From NCBI RefSeq assembly GCF_001680005.1, contig NC_033562.1, positions 620,001 to 684,000 of the forward strand: a DNA stretch of 64,000 nucleotides, in the 5' to 3' direction. This document shows positions 36,116 to 46,327 of this stretch, in pieces (positions within the stretch are counted from its first letter, which is position 1; each line of letters begins with the position of its first letter). Position numbers and translations under genes: made by a program. Source of the DNA: Plasmodium coatneyi. Its lineage: Eukaryota > Apicomplexa > Aconoidasida > Haemosporida > Plasmodiidae. The notes beneath the pieces were generated by a model. The model had not been told where the DNA came from. It searched no databases and saw only the letters and a program-made list of their open reading frames with translations.

Positions 36116-36288
36116 CGTGTCAGCCCTGGCGGAGGTGCCTACTTTAATAGGATCAACACAAACGGATGAACACTGTGTCTCGATTTATACTTCGCTTGGC
36201 AGGGAAAACAATTTGTCCATTTTACTGCACTGGGAATGCGATCCCTCGATGAGGACGTTGCCCCCTTGGGTGGACGTCCCCGATCCGA

Positions 36289-37446
36289 TCACCGCAAAAT
36301 GAAGGAAGACCCGCAAAAGGCATCGTCGGATATGACCTCCCCGAGGGGGTCCAACAGACGCGTCGAGCGAAGATTCTTCGTCTCCTCGCTGCTGCAAAAG
36401 GAACGGAAAAGCTTCTTCCAAATGTTTACATCCGCTGTGTGTACTTGATCAAAAATATGGTCACCTGGTGCCATTGGCGACTCCCCATGGATACCCAAGT
36501 CGATCTGATTAAACTGCCAAAAGGAGCCACTATTTTTGTCATTCCGTTGATTAATTAACCGTCTTATGTTTGAGACGAATTTGTCGATAAACCCCATTGG
36601 GGTGTTTCCACCACCAGGTAGGCATTCCTCCAGGGAGGTTAAAAAGTCTCTGTGACTTCTTTTATTTCTGTATTGGGGTTGCTTTGACGGGTTAACAATT
36701 ACCCTCTCCATTTCGTCATAATCGCATGACCAAAGAAAGGACGTATGGTGGACAAAATAATTTTTTGAAAAGGCCTGTGCATTCCCTCCAACTTTTCTCA
36801 TCGTCATCTGATCCTTCACATGGTCATAACAGTGATATACATAGTCATTTTCGTGGTGGTAAAATCTGTTGGAATTTTTTTTTTCTTCTTCCTTTTCTAC
36901 CTCCTTTTCCTCCTCCCCACATGGAGAGTTAAAAACGGGATGGTAAAACGAGTTGAAGACCCATTCGGTCACGTTGGAAGGATACAATTGTCTTTCCTGT
37001 GCAAATTTTAGTGGGAGGATTAAGCTGAACAGAAGACAGTTGTTCCTAATATACACTGTGCCCCCTCCTGTGTATCTCCTAATCAGTGCAATTTTATTTT
37101 TACCAATGTAATTAACGTCTTTTATAAAATTGGATACTTTCCCACTTATGCCGAAAATGACGCACTTGTTATCCGATGGGGTGAATCCATCTGCTACATG
37201 TTTCTCCTTCCCATTGGAATAGGTATCATTGATGAGGACAAAGCCGACGTTGTTTTTTCCTTGGCTGAGGGGACTACTCATTCGATAGAGGCACTCCTCC
37301 AAGAGCAGCTGCTCGTACACATGCAATTTGCTCAGGTTTAAAAGGTACAACACGTTTTTCCTTTCACCGTGCGAAGCCACCGAACGGAACAACTCACTAA
37401 CCGTTCTAACCGCATTAAATGCGCAGATGCGGGAGAGGCGACTCAT
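36289..37446 (-). CDS. LipL2: Lipoate-protein ligase 2 (mitochondrial)
   Basis: A single exon of 385 residues of the LplA/BPL fold. Family features are LEECLYRMSS, IALIRRYTGGGTVY near residue 130, and the lysine-containing motif RKVGGNAQAFSKNYFVHHTSFLW near 225. In LplA the first motif continues into His-Asp; here it reads Ile-Arg. In P. falciparum LipL2 cooperates with LipL1: LipL1 makes the lipoyl conjugate and LipL2 transfers it to E2 subunits of mitochondrial dehydrogenases and to H-protein. The N-terminus (MSRLSRICAFNAVRTVSELFRSVASHG) is a good mitochondrial presequence. A low-complexity Glu/Lys insert lies near 175-190. Confidence 0.93.
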   Translation of the reverse strand: MSRLSRICAFNAVRTVSELFRSVASHGERKNVLYLLNLSKLHVYEQLLLEECLYRMSSPLSQGKNNVGFVLINDTYSNGKEKHVADGFTPSDNKCVIFGISGKVSNFIKDVNYIGKNKIALIRRYTGGGTVYIRNNCLLFSLILPLKFAQERQLYPSNVTEWVFNSFYHPVFNSPCGEEEKEVEKEEEKKNSNRFYHHENDYVYHCYDHVKDQMTMRKVGGNAQAFSKNYFVHHTSFLWSCDYDEMERVIVNPSKQPQYRNKRSHRDFLTSLEECLPGGGNTPMGFIDKFVSNIRRLINQRNDKNSGSFWQFNQIDLGIHGESPMAPGDHIFDQVHTADVNIWKKLFRSFCSSEETKNLRSTRLLDPLGEVISDDAFCGSSFILR

Positions 37447-38606
37447 TCTGGTGGTGCAGCAACTCTGCTAATCACTCACACGATGCATCACCCGTGGTTC
37501 ACTCATTATTGGGGCACCCACATATCTGTTCACAGAAAAAAAAAAAAAAAAAAAAAAAGCGTCAAAAAGGGCGCTCCTCAGAGGAAGGGGGGGGTACAAC
37601 ACAAAGGAAATATATATAACTGATCAGCCAACAAATTGACTGTCTCTGCTATGGGGCCTTTTGAAAACGTATCATCCCACCACGTTTTGTTCTTTCCACG
37701 TGGGATTCTTTTTTATGCTTGGCTCAGCTCCGCAATACCCCCGATCAGGTCAAAAAATGTCGATTCTTTTTTTTCTTTTTAAATGGCACTATTGTGCACC
37801 CCCCGGGTCGACGTTGCTAATATATGAATTGTGCAGTTTATCGGAGCAGTCCCTTCATCACCTTTCGCCAAAAAAAAATACAGGACAAAACGAAACAATA
37901 CTACACGCTCATCGGTTTGCATGTGCCCAGCGGGGGGCGCAACTACACACTGGCCATTTGCGCAGGAAGGGTATATCCGCCTTCCTTTTGCTACCATTTA
38001 TAGAGATCCCCTTCTACCAATGAGCAAAAAGATGAACTGCCCGTCCCAACGGCTAGGTAATAAGCCCAAACGATACAACCCCTATTGGAGAGGGTGAGCT
38101 ACACATAAGTGCAACAACACAAGTAGTAGATTGTCTACTCTTTTCTGTTTAGGCCACTTTGGAAAAAAAAAAATAATATAATACACCACGCGAATCGAGT
38201 TTGAAGCCTTTTTACGTTTTCCCCAAATTATCTAAATTATGTGTTAGTGGAGAAGGGCAACTCCCTACCTGCCTTCGTCAAAAATGGGAAAACATTTTAC
38301 GCTCCATTCGTATGTCCGTCTGCATGCAGTTTATCACATATATTAAAGGCCCCTTAAAAGGTTGACAAAAAAAAAAAAAAAAAAAAAAGTGAATTGGATC
38401 ACTTTTGATGACGTCAAATTACATAAACATGGGAAAACATGATGAAGCAAACAGGAGGGGCATTGGGGGAAATTTTAAAGAAGAGTTGCACGCAACGGGT
38501 GAATGGCATAACGAATGGGACAGCTAGCCAAATAATGAATTGATGAAGGTGGCCAGATCGACGCATGACCAACGTGGTGCGTAAAGACAAAAGGAGGGTA
38601 GGGGGC
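37447..38606. other. Intergenic region, 1.2 kb
   Basis: This includes the LipL2 promoter side and the 3' end of the CKS gene. A-runs lie near 37537-37557 and 38367-38388. No gene is supported. Confidence 0.6.
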
Positions 38607-39454
38607 CTAATTATACTTCTGCGCCTGGACGGCCATCCGTAACTTATCCTCCGCGGTCAGGACTTTTCGCAAAATCAGCTCTCGAATTTTACCATCGTAA
38701 ATCATGAAATGCTTCCACCCCTTTCCTATATCTATTTGTAACTCATTTACGATGCAGTGCTCGGTTAGGAAGGCATTTGTTTTTCGCACTTTGCTCTCTG
38801 CATATTGTCTGACGTTGTCGCTCAGGATTATGTGACGGTAGACGTACTTGTCGTCACGGTAGAGGGCTGAGTAGCACACGGGGCCTACAAAGGTGCAAAA
38901 AAAAAAAAAAAAAAAAAAAAAAGTGAGGGACAATTTATCATATGGGAGCAGTGTCTATGTGTATGTGCGTGGGTGGGGGGGGAGATAAACAAACGAGGTG
39001 TCTTCCGCCCAAACGCACCCTAATCAAACACGCCACAAAAAGTGATGCATTCGTAGGGTCTACCTCTGGAGGTAATCTTGTAGGTGTAATTTTCACTGGA
39101 GGATCTCAAAAATTCAAGGTTGAGATTTTCATCCATGCTATCCTTGACGGACCTAAATTTGGGCGTTTCTGATTTTGCTAGTTCTTCCAAGATGGCGTAA
39201 TAGTCATCGTGTGCGTTGCCGTTTGTGACGCTCTTGGGACTACTGCTCGTGGGGTTGTCTGTACCTACGTTGGTGGGGCTGTGGTCGTCCGTGGCGCTCG
39301 CGTTAGCGTTAACGCGGCTGTTTATGCTGCTACTTATTCTGCTCCTCACACCGTTGCTCTTGCGCTTCCCTTTGCTCACCCTCTTCGAGCCGTTCTTCTC
39401 GTTGCTTTTTTCTCTGCTTGGCCGATTTAGAGGCGTCCCGCCTGACCTAGTCAT
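38607..39454 (-). CDS. Divergent cyclin-dependent kinase regulatory subunit (CKS), two exons
   Basis: Exon 1 is 39064-39454 and exon 2 is 38607-38884, giving 222 residues; the junction makes TSRGPVCYSALY. The last 95 residues carry the CKS fold pattern: YSALYRDDKYVYRHIIL corresponds to YSDKYxDDxxEYRHVML, and GWKHFMIYDGKIRELILRK corresponds to GWVHYMIHEPEPHILLFRR. CKS proteins bind CDKs and steer them to phosphorylated substrates. The family HxPEPHxLLFR core is changed here (DGKIRELILR), so phosphate recognition or strand exchange may differ. About 130 residues of Ser/Asn-rich N-terminal extension precede it, while typical CKS proteins are only 80-110 residues. The intron has an A26 run on the + strand (T26 in the transcript) beside the acceptor. 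The first exon's donor is the less common GTAGAC. Confidence 0.8.
38897..38922. repeat. Homopolymer A26 in the CKS intron
   Basis: For the - strand transcript this is a T26 tract ending about 10 nt before the TAG acceptor, so it is probably the polypyrimidine tract. Confidence 0.85.
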
Positions 39455-42040
39455 ATTCTTGCCTTATTTGTATTCGACTTCTTCTCACCAGTTTTACGTT
39501 TTTCCTACGTCCCATCTTATGAAGGGAAACAAATGGCTACGAAGAATGGCACGAAGGCCTCTTTACGAAAAAAAAAAAGAAAAAAAAATTTTTTCTTTCC
39601 GGCGATTTAACTACTCCTCTTCTTTTCACCTAGATGCTTCTCTCTCTCTATGGAAGCGAAAATTCTAGAAAAGGCTGACACATTAGGCATGAGAAAAATA
39701 CAAAAAAAAAAACAAAAAAACAAAAAACGTGCATATGTACGGACAAAATTTTTTTTCATTAAAAGCGCGAAGACCGTGTCTTTTTTGTGGCTAATGATGG
39801 ATGTTCGCTACTGGGCTGTCTAGGAGAACTAAGAAAATTGGACAAACTCGGCAAACGTTCACTGCTAAACAAGTGCTTGCTCCACCGCACAGGGCGGTTT
39901 TCCTTCAAACCGGACACTAGGTCCAGCTCAACGTAGTAACAAAAAAATTACAAACTAAAATGTGACACAAAAAAAAAGGAGACTGCGAGGTATTGGCGCG
40001 CCTGTACAAATATGTGCTTCCTCACTATGGTGCACGGGCACCTTTCAAATAATTTCAACGAAACAAAAACATTCGTAATTCGTAAAGTGGCTACCTAGGA
40101 AGGGGTTAATTCCCGTCCATCCGTTTGTCTGGACGTGTGTGCAAATGATTACGCAGGGTGGGAGGCACACCCTTAGTAATACACACTTCACGACGCACGG
40201 TTCGGCCAATGGGTGCACACCCTCTCGGCGGACGCTAACCAGGGCCCAACTAAATGCTCGGACAAAGCAAACTCAACGACGATAATCAATCGAAGCGCCG
40301 CTCAAACTGAAGCTTTTCTTACACAAAACAGATTTGGCACAACAAATAAGGTTCATGCCCCCCACAAATAGGTTCACACAAATGAATTCGCTGTTCTTGT
40401 TTTTTTAATTTATCACAGCTCGAATGGTTTAGCTGACCAGGGGGGCCAAACAAAGCGGAACATAAAGCGGCAAACAAATCGGAAAACGGAGGGTAACCAA
40501 ATGGGAAGCAACTAAAAAGCGCGCGAGCGAGGTTCCCTCTCACTCGCTTGTTCCTGGGCAAACAGTGCGAATGGGGCCAACAAGTGGCACAGTCACTCGG
40601 CTTTACAATTATTCATTGGCGAAAAGGGAGCAAAGCCTGGGAACACACATAAACACGCCGGGTTATCAAAATTGGCGCACACTTAAGAACAAATCGGAAG
40701 GCGATTAGGCCATTGTTTCCTCTAGGGGAAAAAAAAAAAATACGCACTTAGGACAAATACAAGCTCGGGGAAAAGAACAAATCAAGCAAAACGTAACAGT
40801 GCAAAGCTCAGCGCGTAGCAAAAGTGCATTAACATTACAGGAGGGAATACTTAACGAAAAAAAAAAAAAAAAAAAAAAATCCTCCTCCGTGTGACAACGC
40901 TCTGATGTGTGGTGTGTTGCACAAGGTTATCTGTGTGCCTCACCGTTCACCTGGGCAACGCTCCTCCTCGAGGAGAAATTAACCCCCCCCCCCCTTTGGG
41001 AAACAAACTCGCCTCCTCAAGCTTGTGCACAACATGTAAGTCAAATTGAAATGACATTCCTTCGCGATTTTTTTAAAATTGTGCGCACCTCGACGGGAAA
41101 GCAGAACGGAGTTTCCCCCTCTCTCATTTTGCTTATCATTTGTTCTTCCTTCATCAAAATTGGAAATGCGTCATCATTGAAAAAAAAAAAAAAAAAAAAC
41201 ATATTGGTGAAATAATTTAGCTAGTCATTCTGTCACGTTTGTTCAACATTTTGGAAACCTTTTCTTTTCCCTGTACAATGAGAGCCACACGGAAATGCAA
41301 TTCATTTCTGCGAGGGGGGTCACTAAACATATATGTGAGCGAGTGGCAACGCAAAAAAGTTGGGTAGCCAATAGGAGATGAGTCAAAACTCCTCGCTAGT
41401 GCAAAAGGGGTTTGCTCAATTATAACTGTTTTGCCCATCATTTGGGAGCTTTTCATTAGGAAGGTGCCCCATGGCAGATACAGCAAATGCAATACACATA
41501 ACGACAAACCGACTCGCATGAACATAAGGTAAACGAACCTTTGGACCACCTCCCCTCAGGGCGCACACTGCACCACACTGTAGAAAGAGTCACCTGAGGA
41601 AATGGAAATTTCACAAAAATTCGATTGTCTTGATAATTTATCCCGTTGAATCGTTGGCACTGAAAATATTGGCATACTCCCCCGTGGGATATGCCCCTCA
41701 AAAAAAAAGGAGGAAAGGATTGGAAAGAACACTGAGGGGCATACACCTCAGTGCCATTTTTTTTTTTTTCCTATCGTCCATGTTGTCCAAAATGGATTTA
41801 CTCTCCGGTTAAGAAAAACAAAAAAAAAAAATGATCAGCATAGTGTGTTGCGCAATTCACGTGGGCATATATAGACATACCCAGTACACCGTGGCGCCAC
41901 AACCTATGCAACCGCGACACAAAACAAAGGAGACAGGACCGGACAATACATGACAAAACAAAACAAAAAAAAAAAAAAAAAACATAGAACAAGGTGAAGT
42001 AGCACAAACAGATATGGGAAAAGCCCCCTGTGGAAGCTCT
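39455..42040. other. Intergenic region, 2.6 kb
   Basis: This lies between two - strand genes. It holds A-runs near 40857-40879 and 41180-41199, a C10-11 patch near 40984 and a nested inverted-repeat element ending in a T-run near 41656-41769. No protein gene is supported. Confidence 0.55.
41656..41769 (+). other. Nested inverted repeats ending in a T-run (candidate structured RNA)
   Basis: GGCACTGA (41656-41663) is complementary to TCAGTGCC (41748-41755). TATGCCCCTCA (41690-41700) is complementary to TGAGGGGCATA (41733-41743). CACTGAGG (41730-41737) is complementary to CCTCAGTG (41746-41753) with an 8-nt loop. GGCATA (41671-41676) can pair with TATGCC (41690-41695). Some pairings are mutually exclusive. 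A run of T begins at 41758. Direction is assumed from the T-run; it could be an RNA, a terminator-like hairpin or chance. Confidence 0.35.
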
Positions 42041-45000
42041 CTACAGAGATCTCAGCGAACTGGTAAGGTACTTTATTTTCGCGTCAATCACATCGCTACT
42101 TATTGAGTCGCTTAAAATTTTAAACTCCTCATGCACAATATTTCGGGCGACCATTTTCCATTTCTTTTGGGCTTCTTTTCTCCTCTCCAGAAAATTCAAA
42201 AAACTTTTTGTGCTCGTCATCTGTTTAACTACATGGAGTAACTTAGGAGCACGAAAGGATTTACCTGCCTTCAAGTTTAGCATATCGATAGGTTCATTTA
42301 TTTCATATGAGCTGTTCATATTTTTTATTATCTCATTTATGTAATTTGGTATGGTCCCCAATTCGGGTATATTCACCCAAGTGGGGGTTGTTGTCACTGT
42401 CAATTGGGCACCCCTTCGATTACCTTCTCCTTTTTCTCTGATGCTGGTATCGTTACCATAGTTCTTTCCATTCGCACGATGGTTTCCTTCCCTCTCTACC
42501 TTTACACCACTTTGTGCATATACACCATGTTGAGGAGGGCGTCTCTCATAATTCTCTGCGTGCGAATGGGCCTTATCCTTTTGTCTCTCCATTTGGTTAT
42601 ATCCCCTGTTATCGCTAATCTTGGGAGGGGTATTCCTTCCCCGCATGTGACTGTCACCACGTGTGTTGTGAGTGGCATCTCTGGACGTGCTAAACCTTCT
42701 GCTTCCGTGACTGCTTCCACGGCTTCTACCACGCCTGCCACCACGGAACCTTTCATTGTCGTCCACATGATGACTCCCTCTGTATTTGTTCCTATCTTTA
42801 CCCCTTCTGGACCCCCCCGGGAACTTCCCCTCACGGTCATTCTCACATTCCACAGATGCGTCATGCACTGCAGAAGCCGAACTAGAACGACGCCTATTCG
42901 CTTCTCCGTCGACACTGGGAATATGTTTGCGCCTCTCAAACTTGGAGTCATATTTGGTAACAGAATTTTTACCACTCATGTAGCCATTTCGCCTGAAGGA
43001 GTCAGGAGATTCTGACCGATCACTGTGTGAACCTCTTCTTTTTGATGGATGAACATCATAATATTTATTGCCCACAGAAGAAATGGGGGAATGTTTTTCC
43101 TGCCTGTATTCACTCTGCTTGTAGTTAGCATTTCGAGTGGAGGGTGCATACTTATTATAACTATACGTGTTCCCATCCGAGGAGCAAACACTAACGCTCC
43201 TTTTCTGCGTGAAGGAATGGCTCCACTCACCCGGGGGAGGTAACGTCCCCATACGAAGCTGGCCCCTACACAAAACAAACTTACGCAGGTGGGAATTCCT
43301 AAATTTGATACGAACGGGACTTCCTTTCCGATGGTCTCCTCCCGCCACGCCGGCCGCATCTGTCTCTACTCCCGCTTCCGCTGAGACGTCACCATCGTCA
43401 CTCACCCAGTTGGTAAAATCAGCATCAGACGATAACTCTATCTCTACATTACCATCGACTTGAACAAACTCAATAATTTTTTTTTTTTTCATTCTTTCAT
43501 TGTTTAATTCGTTCATGGAAATGTCACTGCCAATGTCACAACTTCTGTCGTAGCTTCGATTTCTACGGGGGTTCCTATCATTTTGTCTGTCTCCATGAGA
43601 GTTCCTTTCAAACTGATGGTGGAGACGCTGATCGGAGTGTTGCTTGAATTCCTCCCTCTGTTCTTCATCATCGGTATCCCCCTTCCATTTGTTCAATCTA
43701 TTCATGTGGTTCCCTCCCCTTGGATGGGACTCTTCCCCATGTGGATAGTAGTACCTACGTTGGTCATATATGCCAGCCCCATCGTCCATTTCGCTACGAT
43801 CCCGTTTTCTACTTGAGTAGTCGTTCGAGTGCCGGTCGTACTTTCCACTTCGTTGTCCCTCCCTTCGGCCATGATTATCATAATACTCTTTTTGTTCCTC
43901 CCCCCTAGTGGCAGATTCGTTTTCTTCATCCCTGTGATAGTTTAAGGGCTTTTCTCTCCACTCCCTATTTTGGGGATACTCTTTTTTTCTTCTTTTTAAA
44001 TTGGGATCTTCCCTATCGTTACTGAGTTTTTCACTTCCACCACGAGATGGACCCTCACGATGATTCCGTTTCGGGGGCAGTTCCTTCTCATAGTCTCCAT
44101 CCCCATGATAGTAATTCCCTCTCTGCCATTTCTTCCTATATGCGTTTGGTGGATCCTCCTCAGCAGGCGGGGAGTAATTTCTTTTCCTCCTACTGTAGTA
44201 GTGCCCCTCGGCGCTCCTGCTTCGACTGGATTGTTTCCCCCTTTTGTGGATTTTATTCCTTTCAGTTTTGTTGAACGTTGATTCCCGTCTATACTCGCTT
44301 GAGGTTTCATCCTCCCTGTGTATTGACTCACCGGACAGGTGTGCTCCATGCGGTCTTCCCTCAACGAAATAACGATGCGGACTGTGTTCCCCCCGTTTGG
44401 CTTCCCGCATCGGATACTCCTCCTCATATGGCGAATCGGCGTCGTAACTTCTTCTGCGCCTGTCGTGTTTGCCACGTTTATCACTTCCATCATTCCCATG
44501 AGTGGTCTCCTTGGCATACTTCCCACCGCGAAAACTTTCCGATGTTTCCACGCTCGAATGAGAGAAGCTTTTTCTCCTCGTGGGTGACACCCTCCTCCGC
44601 CTTCCATCAGGATGGCACATAAAGGAGGAACTTCCTCCCTTACTTTTTAACTTATAAATTTTGCTACCCCTATTTTTTGGGGTATGTTCATCTGCCGTGG
44701 ATTCATCCTCCTGTGCGGCACTTCCCTTTTTAAGACTTACGCTGCTGGGAATACTGTTACTGCGAAGGTTTCTTTTTTCCCCAGGGGAGGTATCTCTATG
44801 GGCGGGATAGAATCCCATCTTACGAATATTATACGTTTTTCTCTCACTCATGTGGTGATGATCCCCTCTGTTGTTTTTCCATTTGTTTCCTTCCCTTTGG
44901 CGATCATCCCCATCGTAGCTGTCTTGGCCATAACCATCCCTGACTGGGTTGTTCCCTCCACCACTGGGGGATAACACAGGGGCAGATAATTCATTAACCA

Positions 45001-45283
45001 TTTTTTCCTTTTTCTTCCTTTTCGCTAGATGATATGCCTCCCTGTTGTCCACTCCATGACCGTCAATACTTGGAGGAGTTCTGCTCGGTCTTCTGTTCCG
45101 TTTGTATGGAATTCCTTCATTTTCTTTTTCCTCTTCTTTGTAATATCCCCCCGGATGGTACTTCATATAAATCCTTTTATTTGTATTGCCCTTTCTGCCT
45201 ACCATTTCGTTGCCATCCTTTTCCACAGCCACATTACTACTAAGTTGATGCTTCTCTCCGTTTCGCTTGTCATGGAGATCCAT
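42041..45283 (-). CDS. Large basic Arg/Ser-rich protein of unknown function
   Basis: A single exon of 1080 residues, extremely hydrophilic. It is rich in Arg, Ser, Asp, Gly, Tyr and His, with many SR/RS, RRS and 'YRKKW/YHRDEE' pieces, a composition seen in nuclear RNA-processing proteins. No RRM, zinc finger or helicase is visible. The only compact-looking part is the last 120 residues: WVNIPELGTIPNYINEIIK, then helices with APKLLHVVKQMTSTKSFLNFLERRKEAQKKW, ending YLTSSLRSL. The frame stays open about 55 codons upstream of the ATG at 45283 without another ATG, so an upstream exon is possible. It is probably a nuclear RNA-associated or spliceosomal protein, by composition only. Confidence 0.75.
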   Translation of the reverse strand: MDLHDKRNGEKHQLSSNVAVEKDGNEMVGRKGNTNKRIYMKYHPGGYYKEEEKENEGIPYKRNRRPSRTPPSIDGHGVDNREAYHLAKRKKKEKMVNELSAPVLSPSGGGNNPVRDGYGQDSYDGDDRQREGNKWKNNRGDHHHMSERKTYNIRKMGFYPAHRDTSPGEKRNLRSNSIPSSVSLKKGSAAQEDESTADEHTPKNRGSKIYKLKSKGGSSSFMCHPDGRRRRVSPTRRKSFSHSSVETSESFRGGKYAKETTHGNDGSDKRGKHDRRRRSYDADSPYEEEYPMREAKRGEHSPHRYFVEGRPHGAHLSGESIHREDETSSEYRRESTFNKTERNKIHKRGKQSSRSRSAEGHYYSRRKRNYSPPAEEDPPNAYRKKWQRGNYYHGDGDYEKELPPKRNHREGPSRGGSEKLSNDREDPNLKRRKKEYPQNREWREKPLNYHRDEENESATRGEEQKEYYDNHGRREGQRSGKYDRHSNDYSSRKRDRSEMDDGAGIYDQRRYYYPHGEESHPRGGNHMNRLNKWKGDTDDEEQREEFKQHSDQRLHHQFERNSHGDRQNDRNPRRNRSYDRSCDIGSDISMNELNNERMKKKKIIEFVQVDGNVEIELSSDADFTNWVSDDGDVSAEAGVETDAAGVAGGDHRKGSPVRIKFRNSHLRKFVLCRGQLRMGTLPPPGEWSHSFTQKRSVSVCSSDGNTYSYNKYAPSTRNANYKQSEYRQEKHSPISSVGNKYYDVHPSKRRGSHSDRSESPDSFRRNGYMSGKNSVTKYDSKFERRKHIPSVDGEANRRRSSSASAVHDASVECENDREGKFPGGSRRGKDRNKYRGSHHVDDNERFRGGRRGRSRGSSHGSRRFSTSRDATHNTRGDSHMRGRNTPPKISDNRGYNQMERQKDKAHSHAENYERRPPQHGVYAQSGVKVEREGNHRANGKNYGNDTSIREKGEGNRRGAQLTVTTTPTWVNIPELGTIPNYINEIIKNMNSSYEINEPIDMLNLKAGKSFRAPKLLHVVKQMTSTKSFLNFLERRKEAQKKWKMVARNIVHEEFKILSDSISSDVIDAKIKYLTSSLRSL

Positions 45284-46327
45284 GCTGGCGAAATTGCCTA
45301 CTTTGGGGAAAACATCATTTGTGGTTTTATGGAGAAGTGGATGATTCGTCCGCGCGCTTTTCTGCTTGGCTCCTTCTGTTCCCCTCGTATGGTCGCTTCG
45401 GGTATCTTTTCCTTCTGTTTGGAATTTATTCCATATCAGGTTGAACGTTCTTAAGGGGTACTTATATACCTACATCGGCCTTGCGGCAAAAATGCTTCTT
45501 CTCATTAGTTGTTGCAAGTTTCGCATTTATAATTACGTATTTTTTTATATATTTTTTTTTTTGCATTTTTTTCTGCATTTATTTTGTATATTTTTTGTAT
45601 TTTTTTTTGGCATAGAGCTTTGCCCCTACATGCCGGCTGCTCAGCTTTCCATTGTCAGGCGAGCAGCCCCCCAGTGCCTGTTGGCGAAGGCGCCAATTTA
45701 TCGAAACGGCGACAACGGGAAAAAATTCGATGCTTCGCGGGAACCGCTTTCCTGGCCCAGCCGCCCTCAGCCCCTTTAATAATTTTTTTCGCGGTACCTT
45801 TTCAATGGAAAAAAAGCAATCACAATAGGGAAAAAAAAAAAAAATATATAGTTTTTTTTCGCCCTACTTGCGAAAATAAAACTGCCAAGCAAAAGATGAG
45901 AAGACGTATAGGACATACGATAATGCAAGTACCACTTTATCTGACCATCATTAATTCGCATGTTTAATTTAATTGCGCGTTCCTTCCCATTGTTATAATA
46001 TTCCATCATTCCAAGGGCTATAATGTTTTTATTTTTAAAACATGGACGAAGGGGACATGCAATTCCGATCGAACAATTCGCCCTGCTTTAGCATGTTTTT
46101 GCCTCCCCCATTTTGGCGTCATTTTTTCCAAATGTTTGCAAAAAAAAAAAAAAGAGGGAAAAAATAAAGGCACACTCGGACAGAATGAATGAGGAACACC
46201 ACCTTTGCAACGCCACGTAGAACGACGCACAGAGGGGTGCCCACATTAGTATAAACCACCACGACTCATAGATGGATAGAACAAAACGTCATGGAAAAAG
46301 TCCATGAGCAGATCCCCCACGGAACGT
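45284..46327. other. Intergenic region, 1.0 kb
   Basis: Upstream of the RS-rich gene and downstream of the MACPF gene. Very T-rich around 45537-45608. No gene is supported. Confidence 0.55.

Noticed and set aside
42404..43015. 203-codon + strand frame
   Set aside because: Antisense shadow of the RS-rich gene; low-complexity Thr/Pro/Ser composition results from the opposite strand.
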